A stretch of 34,973 bases of DNA from Saprospiraceae bacterium (lineage in GTDB: Bacteria; Bacteroidota; Bacteroidia; Chitinophagales; Saprospiraceae). The notes under the pieces were generated by a model. It saw only the letters and a list, made by a program, of their open reading frames with translations, made no database searches and was not told where the DNA came from. Both the position numbers and the translations under genes were made by a program. Numbering within the stretch: the first letter of the stretch is position 1; the number at the start of each line of letters is the position of its first letter. Where the stretch lies: positions 96,124 through 131,096 of the forward strand of contig JANQZX010000006.1 of assembly GCA_030728245.1 (NCBI GenBank), read 5' to 3'. This document shows positions 1 through 6,659 of this stretch, piece after piece.

Positions 1-1448
1 CCGGAAAGAGACCCATTATATTTTTTAACCAATCTTGCCGACGCTTCACCAATGGCTCTGAATTCATTTAAACCATCTGTGGTTTTCAGATTTGCCAATG
101 GTCTAATGTGTAATTCACCTGCACCGGCATGGGCGTAGTACACAGCTTCCTGGCCAAATTTCTTCATTAATTCTTGAAATTCTGCAATATAAGCTGGCAA
201 ATCAGCTAAAGCAACGGCTGTATCTTCCACAAACTCCAGGGGCTTTTTATCTCCTTTCACCAAAGAAAGAACACCAAATCCTGCCGCTCTCAACGCCATT
301 ACTTTCTGTGTATCTGGCGGATAAACGATGGGGTAAGCATAACCAAACCCCCTTTCTTTCAACACATTAATAAGGAGTTCCGCTTGATTATTTAAGGAAA
401 CTACCTCTTTATCTCTCAACTCAATGATTAGAATAGCGGCAGGATCACCTTCAAGAAAGAATCTATTTTTTTGTTGCTCCTTATTTTCTTTGGTACAATC
501 CATGATAAATTTATCCATCAGTTCGCAGGCATAAGGGCCATGTTCCATGACGGTTAACGTAGCCTCCAATGCTTCTGTCAGCGAAGAAAAATGAGCACAA
601 AGGATGGCTTCTGCGGGAGGAGGCAAAAGATTAACGTGCAATTTTATCTCTGTAAAAAAAGCCAGCGTGCCTTCTGAACCTGCCAGCAACTCACAAAAAT
701 TAAACGGTTTCCCTCCGGGCGTAAACACCTCGGAGCGAAGCAAAAGATCTATAGCGTAACCGGTATTACGTCTATGAATTTCAGGTTTTGGAAACTGGGC
801 TTCAATTTCTCTTCTATTTTCAGCATCATCTAATACCGAAAAAATATGTTTATACAATTCATTTTCAAGACTATCGCCTTTGGTTTTTTCGTGAAAGGCT
901 TGTTTACTTAGGGGGGAAAAATGAACAGCATCGGCATTTGACAAAAATCCCTTTATTTCAAGAACATGATCTCTGGTTACGCCATATTTAATAGAAGTAG
1001 TGCCGGAGCTGTTGTTTCCTACCATACCGCCAATCATACATCGATTTGCTGTCGAGGTATTTGGTCCAAAAAAGTAACCATACGGTTTTAGAAAATGATT
1101 TAGTTCGTCGCGAATAACGCCAGGTTGCACCCTTACCCACCCTTCTTCAGCATTGAATTCCAGGATACGATTCATATTTTTTGAAACATCAACCACTATG
1201 CCACTACCAACACATTGACCGGCGAGAGAAGTCCCTGCAGTTCTCGGAATTAAGGAAATACCATGTTGATGAGCGAACGACACCAATGTTTTAATATCCT
1301 TTTCATTTTTTGGACAAGCTACAGCCAAAGGAATTTCCCTATAAACAGACCCATCTGTTGCATAAAGAATGCGTGTAGTTTCATCTTGAAAAAAATCACC
1401 GTCGAAATCTTTCGCAATGTCAGATAATTGCTCCCCGGGAAAATCCAT
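1..1448 (-). CDS. FAD-binding oxidase (YdiJ/GlcD-like), C-terminus cut by window edge
   Basis: The first 482 codons of an FAD-linked dehydrogenase are open to the left edge with no stop. The N-terminal FAD_binding_4 (PCMH) domain shows RTAGTSLAGQCVG near residues 69-81 and IGGMVGNNSSGTTSIKYG near 140-160. An FAD-oxidase C-terminal region follows (EVFTPGG, AGSEGTLAFFTEI, YAHAGAGELHIRPL). Family knowledge: such proteins oxidise 2-hydroxy acids (D-lactate, glycolate, D-2-hydroxyglutarate). Long Bacteroidota and YdiJ-type members carry an extra Fe-S domain to about 950-1000 residues, which would lie outside this window, so the YdiJ-type call is inference. The ATG start at 1448 is 2 nt after the stop of the small ORF at 1451-1621, which suggests translational coupling in one operon with the DUF4294 gene. 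The substrate cannot be read from sequence. Confidence 0.85.
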   Translation of the reverse strand, partial: MDFPGEQLSDIAKDFDGDFFQDETTRILYATDGSVYREIPLAVACPKNEKDIKTLVSFAHQHGISLIPRTAGTSLAGQCVGSGIVVDVSKNMNRILEFNAEEGWVRVQPGVIRDELNHFLKPYGYFFGPNTSTANRCMIGGMVGNNSSGTTSIKYGVTRDHVLEIKGFLSNADAVHFSPLSKQAFHEKTKGDSLENELYKHIFSVLDDAENRREIEAQFPKPEIHRRNTGYAIDLLLRSEVFTPGGKPFNFCELLAGSEGTLAFFTEIKLHVNLLPPPAEAILCAHFSSLTEALEATLTVMEHGPYACELMDKFIMDCTKENKEQQKNRFFLEGDPAAILIIELRDKEVVSLNNQAELLINVLKERGFGYAYPIVYPPDTQKVMALRAAGFGVLSLVKGDKKPLEFVEDTAVALADLPAYIAEFQELMKKFGQEAVYYAHAGAGELHIRPLANLKTTDGLNEFRAIGEASARLVKKYNGSLS

Positions 1449-1450
1449 AT

Positions 1451-1621
1451 TTAAAGAATTAAATTGATATTATTACTGTAGTAAAAGCTGGTAGTGGGTT
1501 GTGACAGAGGACGTCTGGTTCGAATGAATTGCCATAAGAGTAAGGTACATAAAATGCCAATTATCCAGGGTAAAATGCGCCAGAATCTGCCCTTTAAACC
1601 AGGAGCACCTAATAAATTCAT
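1451..1621 (-). CDS. Small single-pass membrane protein, 56 aa
   Basis: A short ORF fills the gap between two minus-strand genes exactly. Its ATG overlaps the stop of the DUF4294 gene as ATGA (1618-1621), and its TAA at 1451-1453 is 2 nt before the ATG of the FAD oxidase. The product begins MNLLGAPGLKGRFWR, has a hydrophobic segment at about residues 17-30 (LPWIIGILCTLLLW), then a basic IRTRR stretch and a polar tail. This predicts one transmembrane helix with positive charges on both flanks. I recognise no family. Support for translation is positional: without this ORF there would be an unexplained 170-nt gap inside an otherwise tightly coupled operon. It could still be chance, because codon evidence in 56 codons is weak. 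Confidence 0.5.
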   Translation of the reverse strand: MNLLGAPGLKGRFWRILPWIIGILCTLLLWQFIRTRRPLSQPTTSFYYSNNINLIL

Positions 1622-2265
1622 TCTTTTCCCAATTTTTTCGGTAGTCTTATGCTCGCAGGCAAAGGCCCCTCATCACTTCCGTAGGTAAGATTAACATCGT
1701 CAAGAACCATATCCAATATGGAATCCTTCCCTCTTTTGTAGCCATCCTTCAATTTATGACCATAAAATCCACTGAGTGTATTCCAATAAAAGGCGGTAAA
1801 ACCTCCTCTTAAATCTCTAATCAGATAAAAAATAGGCGCTTGCACCTCCTTTTCAATCATCTTCATAAGAATCATGCCCTGGGTTTTCGATAAATTCCGC
1901 AGAGGTGTTTCAAACTCATTTTTCAGTTGATCCTGAAGTTCTCTGGTGTATTTTCTTCTTTTTCCCTTTCTCATTTCCGCCGTTTGCCGTTGAACTTCCT
2001 TAAAAATTCGAATCGCTTTTTCCGCGTAAGGATACACTTGATAGGCATACCTCCTGTATCTTTGGTACTTATTATATTCGTCCATACTGGCGAATTCCCT
2101 TCTTGAGGTTACCGTCATGTCACCAAAATTTGCCAGCACAATGGTATCTCCACAATCATCAAGAATATATTCAAATATATCTCCATTGATAAGAAGGGTC
2201 TTTTTCTCCTGGGCCTGAAGGTTGGAAAGAAAAAAAATGCTGAGGACCAGCCACAAGATTCGCAT
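1618..2265 (-). CDS. DUF4294 family exported protein
   Basis: This is a 215-residue protein with an N-terminal signal peptide (hydrophobic LWLVLSIFFLSNLQAQ, cleavage likely after AQ near residue 18). The body matches my memory of DUF4294, a Bacteroidota-restricted family of unknown function: a conserved early GDTIVLANFGDMTV segment, then a basic helical middle (YRRYAYQVYPYAEKAIRIF, RKGKRRKYTREL), then LRDLRGGFTAFYWNTLSGFYGHKLKDGY. Length is typical for the family. It is the first gene of a three-gene operon with the small membrane ORF and the FAD oxidase. Two candidate -7 boxes lie 22-37 nt upstream. The role is unknown. The signal peptide places it in the periplasm or envelope. Confidence 0.8.
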   Translation of the reverse strand: MRILWLVLSIFFLSNLQAQEKKTLLINGDIFEYILDDCGDTIVLANFGDMTVTSRREFASMDEYNKYQRYRRYAYQVYPYAEKAIRIFKEVQRQTAEMRKGKRRKYTRELQDQLKNEFETPLRNLSKTQGMILMKMIEKEVQAPIFYLIRDLRGGFTAFYWNTLSGFYGHKLKDGYKRGKDSILDMVLDDVNLTYGSDEGPLPASIRLPKKLGKE

Positions 2266-2286
2266 AAGCTAAGATCTAATTTTATA

Positions 2287-2302
2287 CAAATATACAAATA
2301 TA
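2287..2302 (-). promoter_or_regulatory. Candidate Bacteroidota promoter (-7 boxes) for the DUF4294 operon
   Basis: On the minus strand TATATTTG occurs twice in tandem (2294-2287 and 2302-2295). Both match the Bacteroidota -7 consensus TAnnTTTG and sit 22-37 nt before the DUF4294 start. No good TTG -33 element is visible. The region is AT-rich, so one copy may be chance. Confidence 0.4.
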
Positions 2303-2355
2303 ATAAAACGAATGTTTTCAGTAGGTCGACAAATCAGGTGTTTTGTCCTGCATAA

Positions 2356-2394
2356 GGGAATGTAAAACAGAGTTATTCCCATAAAATGATGGGA
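2356..2394 (+). other. Two mutually exclusive short hairpins upstream of the glycosyltransferase pair
   Basis: GGGAAT (2356-2361) can pair with ATTCCC (2375-2380), or TCCCAT (2377-2382) can pair with ATGGGA (2389-2394). The stems share CCC, so only one can form at a time. The element lies 39 nt before the first glycosyltransferase start. Stems are only 6 bp and no clear terminator T-run follows, so function is uncertain. Confidence 0.2.
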
Positions 2395-2432
2395 TATTTA
2401 ATCTTTTCTTAGTGCAACCTAACAATATACTA

Positions 2433-3575
2433 ATGAATATTTCATCAAAGCCGGTTTCTATCCTTTTCATTGCAAATAGTGCTTATTTTTTACATCATTA
2501 CTATGAACACCTCCTCACATTTTTTACATCATCGGGTTATCGAGTTAGTATTATTATTCCTTTGGACAATAATACCATGGAAAATAACTTCCCTACAGAT
2601 TACGACACATACTTTTTACCATTTTTTCATGCCTATCAATTCAATGGTTTCCAACAAATTAAACTACATCTGGAACTTAGAAAAATACTGTTAATAACTA
2701 AGCCATCGGCTGTTTATTCCTTTACTTTTAAAATATCCATTGCAGTTGCCATCGTTTGCAGGGAATTACACATACCATTAATTCCAACTTTCACCGGATT
2801 GGGCTTTTTATTTATGCATCAGAAAATCATTGCTAATGTGTCAGGTTTTTTAATAAAAAAAATATTCCAGCAATGCCCAATGATCATTTTTCAAAATAAG
2901 GAGGATGGTCATTATTTCCTTAGGAACAAATGGATTCAAATTGAAAAAATAAATTTTATCGCTGGATCCGGCATTTGCCCAAGTTATTACCAACCTATTA
3001 CTTACCCTGAACATGCAAAAACCAGAGTAATTCTATATTTAGGTCGCATTCAATACGATAAAGGTTTACAATGTTTAATAGCCAGTTTAAAACGCCTTAA
3101 AAATGAAAATATTCCATTCCATTGTTTGATGGCAGGTAAAATAGGCGGCGGACACCCCACTGACATCCCATTAAGCAGTATATTGGAATGGGAAAAAGAG
3201 GGCATTATACAATATTTAGGTAATCATTCCGACGTTCGCCCATTAATAGCCCTTGCAAATATGATTGTGCAACCTTCCAAAAGAGAAGGCTTATCCAGAA
3301 CTATTTTAGAGGCCCTTGCCTGTGGGCGACCGGTTGTTTCTTCCACTGCACCCGGATGTGCAGAATTAATCAAAGAGGGCGAGAATGGCTGGCTTTTCCC
3401 AACAGATAACATAAAAGAGTTAACGTTTTTATTCAAAAAAATACTGCTTATGCCCTACTCAAAACTTTTGTCTATGGCTAAGCAATCGCCAGGCAGTATC
3501 TCACCCCGCTATTTCAATCTGTCTGTTCACCAAGGTTATGCCCTTTCCATAGAAAAGATTATGTGTTTGAAATGA
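2433..3575 (+). CDS. Glycosyltransferase family 4 (GT-B fold)
   Basis: The predicted product is a cytoplasmic or membrane-associated glycosyltransferase of about 380 residues that transfers a sugar from a nucleotide-sugar donor in surface polysaccharide or glycan assembly. The N-terminal half has the first GT-B Rossmann-like domain (PVSILFIANSAYFLHHYYEHL). The C-terminal half has the group-1 signatures VILYLGRIQYDKGLQCLI and PSKREGLSRTILEALACGRPVVSS, with the donor-binding E-x7-E type motif (EGLSRTILE). It resembles PglA/CapM-like GT4 enzymes, but acceptor and linkage are not readable. I start it at ATG 2433 rather than the in-frame GTG 2412, because the domain begins a few residues after this Met. 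A second glycosyltransferase follows within 6-27 nt. No other polysaccharide genes adjoin, so the pair is an isolated cassette. Confidence 0.85.
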   Translation: MNISSKPVSILFIANSAYFLHHYYEHLLTFFTSSGYRVSIIIPLDNNTMENNFPTDYDTYFLPFFHAYQFNGFQQIKLHLELRKILLITKPSAVYSFTFKISIAVAIVCRELHIPLIPTFTGLGFLFMHQKIIANVSGFLIKKIFQQCPMIIFQNKEDGHYFLRNKWIQIEKINFIAGSGICPSYYQPITYPEHAKTRVILYLGRIQYDKGLQCLIASLKRLKNENIPFHCLMAGKIGGGHPTDIPLSSILEWEKEGIIQYLGNHSDVRPLIALANMIVQPSKREGLSRTILEALACGRPVVSSTAPGCAELIKEGENGWLFPTDNIKELTFLFKKILLMPYSKLLSMAKQSPGSISPRYFNLSVHQGYALSIEKIMCLK

Positions 3576-3581
3576 AAAAAA

Positions 3582-4895
3582 ATGCAAACTATATCTAACT
3601 ACATGACTAAAAAATTACTTTTCCTGAGTTACTATTTTCCACCTGTTCAGGTCAGTTCTTCTATTAGACTAAGGCATTTTTATGAAGGATTTATTGCCAA
3701 CGGATTTACTATTTCCGTACTTACCGGACAATTCCCAAAGAAAATGGCAGGAGAACAGACTATAAATCAACCCATTTCGAAAATTTACTATATACCCCTT
3801 ATTGGCTTGCGACGATTATTGTCAAATTTCATGTTAACGCATTATACCTTACCCCTTTTGTGGAAAAAAAAGGTATTTATATCATCGCTTTTAACTTTTA
3901 GAAACCGCATTCCATTTAATATCATCTTTGGAGACGGCGGCTTAATTTACCTTTGGATAGCTTATTTCAAGGCGACAAAATGGATAAAAGACTATAAAAT
4001 CACTCATATTTTCACTTCTTACAGCCCTATGGTTGACCATTTCATTGCTTTTTTATTAAAATGCACCTTTCCACGCCTTCATTGGATGGCCGATTTCAGA
4101 GACTTGCCCGTTGATGCTAAATACCCCCATTATTTGAATCGTACCTTTAGTAAATATTTTTTAAAACATTTACTAAAAAAAGCTGATGCTGTCATCTCCG
4201 TTTCAAAGGGCATCGCTAATGAATTAGAAAAATTTTACCCAAAGATTAATATATACTCAGGTTGTATTTCTCCTGAAGAAGTACAACGTCCAACGATCAT
4301 ATCACCAAGCTTTACCATAAATTATACAGGCTCTATTTATCCTGATTATCAGGACTTATCTCCTTTAGTTAAAGTTATTTTATCGTTAATTGAGGAAGGT
4401 AAAATGAATAAAAAAGATATCATCTGGACCTATTGCGGTTTACATCCATGTCAATATGAGCAATGGCTGATTCCACATTTTCCTAAAGAACAGATAGACA
4501 TTAAAGCATATCAACCCCTTTCAGAAGTACGGAAAAGGCAGTGGGAGGCAACGATAAATCTGGTACTAACCTGGAGTACCTCCGTTCAAAAAGGCATCTT
4601 AACCACCAAGCTTTTTGAATATTTAGTTACGGGCAAACCTATTCTGGTTCTAACAAATGGGGTATTGGAAACGGAGATGAAAAGAATTTTATCCTGTTAT
4701 CAAACGGAAGGCTATTTTCAAAACAGTGAAAACAAGAGATTAAAAAACTGGATAACAACAATGTATAAGGGTTGGAAAAATAACCAAATTCATCAATGTG
4801 ATAGAAAAAAAATAGCTCAAAAGTTTTCTGAAAACGAGAGAAATGCAATAATAAAAAAGGTCAGCGATAGAACGCCGACCCGAAAAAACACCTAA
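3582..4895 (+). CDS. Glycosyltransferase, GT-B/group 1 type
   Basis: This 437-residue protein follows the preceding glycosyltransferase in the same direction. The N-terminus reads KKLLFLSYYFPPVQVSSSIR, typical of GT4-like N-terminal domains (the FPP motif and an arginine-led helix). The C-terminal domain contains TINYTGSIYPDYQDLSPL and TKLFEYLVTGKPILVL, the usual end of the donor-binding site. The likely role is sugar transfer in cell-surface glycan synthesis; donor and acceptor are unknown. The start is ambiguous: ATG 3582 is 6 nt after the previous stop, but ATG 3603 (MTKKLLFLSYYFPP) is equally plausible and closer to the family norm. The last 15 codons overlap an inverted repeat that looks like a terminator for the opposite strand. 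The final residues (SDRTPTRKNT) are therefore probably not conserved. Confidence 0.82.
   Translation: MQTISNYMTKKLLFLSYYFPPVQVSSSIRLRHFYEGFIANGFTISVLTGQFPKKMAGEQTINQPISKIYYIPLIGLRRLLSNFMLTHYTLPLLWKKKVFISSLLTFRNRIPFNIIFGDGGLIYLWIAYFKATKWIKDYKITHIFTSYSPMVDHFIAFLLKCTFPRLHWMADFRDLPVDAKYPHYLNRTFSKYFLKHLLKKADAVISVSKGIANELEKFYPKINIYSGCISPEEVQRPTIISPSFTINYTGSIYPDYQDLSPLVKVILSLIEEGKMNKKDIIWTYCGLHPCQYEQWLIPHFPKEQIDIKAYQPLSEVRKRQWEATINLVLTWSTSVQKGILTTKLFEYLVTGKPILVLTNGVLETEMKRILSCYQTEGYFQNSENKRLKNWITTMYKGWKNNQIHQCDRKKIAQKFSENERNAIIKKVSDRTPTRKNT
4853..4880 (-). terminator. Intrinsic terminator of the GH3 gene, inside the opposing glycosyltransferase frame
   Basis: Read on the minus strand, GGTCGGCG (4880-4873), a 6-nt loop and CGCTGACC (4866-4859) form an 8-bp GC-rich stem with one G-U pair. 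It is followed at once by T6 (4858-4853). This is the form of a rho-independent terminator, about 145 nt after the GH3 stop. On the plus strand the stem has an A-C mismatch and no T tail, so it should act mainly on minus-strand transcripts. Confidence 0.65.
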
Positions 4896-4932
4896 AACCC
4901 TATTAACTAACCTAAAATTTATTTTACTCTTA

Positions 4933-4955
4933 AAATGATATTAATACTATCATTT
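4933..4955. repeat. Perfect AT-rich inverted repeat between convergent genes
   Basis: AAATGATA (4933-4940) and TATCATTT (4948-4955) form a perfect 8-bp stem with a 7-nt loop in the gap between the convergent glycosyltransferase and GH3 genes. It is symmetric, so it could fold in transcripts from either strand. It lacks a T tail and GC content, so it is a weak terminator at best. It may protect 3' ends. Confidence 0.35.
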
Positions 4956-5023
4956 AATGCTAAAATGTAAATTTAAAACATCAAATATTGATTTTTGTTT
5001 AAACTACGATACACAAAGTACGA

Positions 5024-6553
5024 TTATAATTTAGAAAAACTCAAAATTTCTTCTAAAACTCGACGATTTTCGGATAATCTGGGCACCTTGTTCTGATTTC
5101 CGAATTTCATTTTTGATCGCATCCACCGATGGAATGTACCCTTATTTACACTGTGCAAGATAAGTTGCGTTATGGCCAAATTTGAAAATCTTTTGGCTTC
5201 ATAATCAGAATTTATAGTTTGCAAATTTTTATCTAAAGAGACAGCGAATAGTTCCACATCGGGGGGAGGATTTTCAAATTCAATAATCCATTCGTGTGCG
5301 CCCTTTTCATTGTGAGATAAAAACTTAGGAGCAACAGTATATTCAATAGCAAAAACATTATACTGCTGGCAAGTCAAGGCGAGCGCTTTATCTGTATTAT
5401 CTACCATTACCTCTTCACCAAAGGTATTTATAAACTGTTGAATTCTGCCTGTCACCTTTAATCTGTAAGGATTCAAGCTGGTAAATTCAACAATGTCCCC
5501 AACCTTATACCGCCATAAGCCACTATTGGTAGTAATGACCATGGCATAATTTATATTTAACGCTACCTCCGACAGGGGAACAGGCAAACTATTATACTCG
5601 TTATGATCATCTTGAGGAATAAATTCATAAAATATGCCATTATTCAGCAGAAGGCGCATACCTGAATCTTCATCGGGGTGATCGCGGACAGCAAAAAAAC
5701 CTTCCGTTGCATTGTAGGTTTCAATAAATTGAACGCCAGGAAGAGGAAAAAGAGCTTTAAACTGTTCCTTATAGGGTAAAAAACTGACGCCACCATGGGT
5801 ATAAAGTTGAAAATTGGGCCAAACCTCCTGAATATGATTTTTTCCTGTAATGGCTAATATCCTGTGTAAAAGAAGTAAAGTCCAGGTTGGAACACCCCCA
5901 ACCATTACAATATCTGATTGATTAGCGGCATATTGGGCTATTTTCTCTAACTTTTCATCCCAATCTGAGATAAGCGCAGTTGGGATATCCGGGGCAAAAA
6001 AAGGTAGTGCTACCCATGGAAGGTGTTTAATCATTATAGCAGAAATATCGCCCACCTGTGACTGCGGAAACTCATTAAAAGGTGAAATACTACCGCCCAT
6101 CAATAGGGTTTTAGCTTCAAACTGCCTGGCTTTGGGACGTAAATGATAATAAAACATCATAGTGTCCCAAGTACCCCGAAGATGGCATTGTTGTCTATTC
6201 TCTACTGAAACTGGAATAAACTTACTTTTATCCTGAGAGGTTCCTGCAGATTTAGCGAACCAGCGAACTTTTCCCGGCCATAACACATCTGATTGCCCCA
6301 TCATCATTTGATGTATGAAAGGTTTCAATTGCTCATAATCGACTACGGGAATTTGCTCGGAAAATGAACGATAATTTTTGATTTGAGAAAAATTAAACGC
6401 TTTTCCGTAGCTGGTATTTTCAGCCCTACGAACTAAATACGACCGCCAATGCTCTTGTAATTTTTCAGGTTGGCTGTAAATAGAATTAAGGTACAGATAC
6501 CTGCGAGAATAATAAAGCTTAAAAACACTATTTATCCAATGGCGCATAAACAT
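5024..6553 (-). CDS. GH3 family acyl-adenylating protein
   Basis: This 509-residue protein belongs to the GH3 branch of the ANL adenylating superfamily, named for plant enzymes that join amino acids to acyl acids such as auxin or jasmonate. The nucleotide-binding loop is SAGTSQDKSKFIP (residues 102-114). The second motif is IETYNATEGFFA, and the YKVGDIVEFT segment lies at the hinge before the C-terminal subdomain (LWRYKVGD, then LKVTGRIQQFINTFGEEV). Length fits bacterial GH3 proteins. Family knowledge predicts ATP-dependent carboxylate activation; the substrates in Bacteroidota are not known to me. Two starts are close together (6553 and 6547). The gene stands alone between uvrA upstream and a terminator at 4853-4880. 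A weak -7-like TATCTTTA lies just before the start. Confidence 0.88.
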   Translation of the reverse strand: MFMRHWINSVFKLYYSRRYLYLNSIYSQPEKLQEHWRSYLVRRAENTSYGKAFNFSQIKNYRSFSEQIPVVDYEQLKPFIHQMMMGQSDVLWPGKVRWFAKSAGTSQDKSKFIPVSVENRQQCHLRGTWDTMMFYYHLRPKARQFEAKTLLMGGSISPFNEFPQSQVGDISAIMIKHLPWVALPFFAPDIPTALISDWDEKLEKIAQYAANQSDIVMVGGVPTWTLLLLHRILAITGKNHIQEVWPNFQLYTHGGVSFLPYKEQFKALFPLPGVQFIETYNATEGFFAVRDHPDEDSGMRLLLNNGIFYEFIPQDDHNEYNSLPVPLSEVALNINYAMVITTNSGLWRYKVGDIVEFTSLNPYRLKVTGRIQQFINTFGEEVMVDNTDKALALTCQQYNVFAIEYTVAPKFLSHNEKGAHEWIIEFENPPPDVELFAVSLDKNLQTINSDYEAKRFSNLAITQLILHSVNKGTFHRWMRSKMKFGNQNKVPRLSENRRVLEEILSFSKL

Positions 6554-6659
6554 CGTTATTGGATAAAGATACTCAAATAACTAAATTTCCTGAGTAATTT
6601 ATCAGCCCATTCTTATTAATACCTTTCTCCCTTTCGATCCATTTGAAGAGCGTTCCATC

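Noticed and set aside
1480-1535. tRNA-like GGTTCGAAT and AGCTGGTAG strings
   Set aside because: No acceptor or anticodon stem can be formed around them, and the segment is explained by the small minus-strand ORF at 1451-1621.
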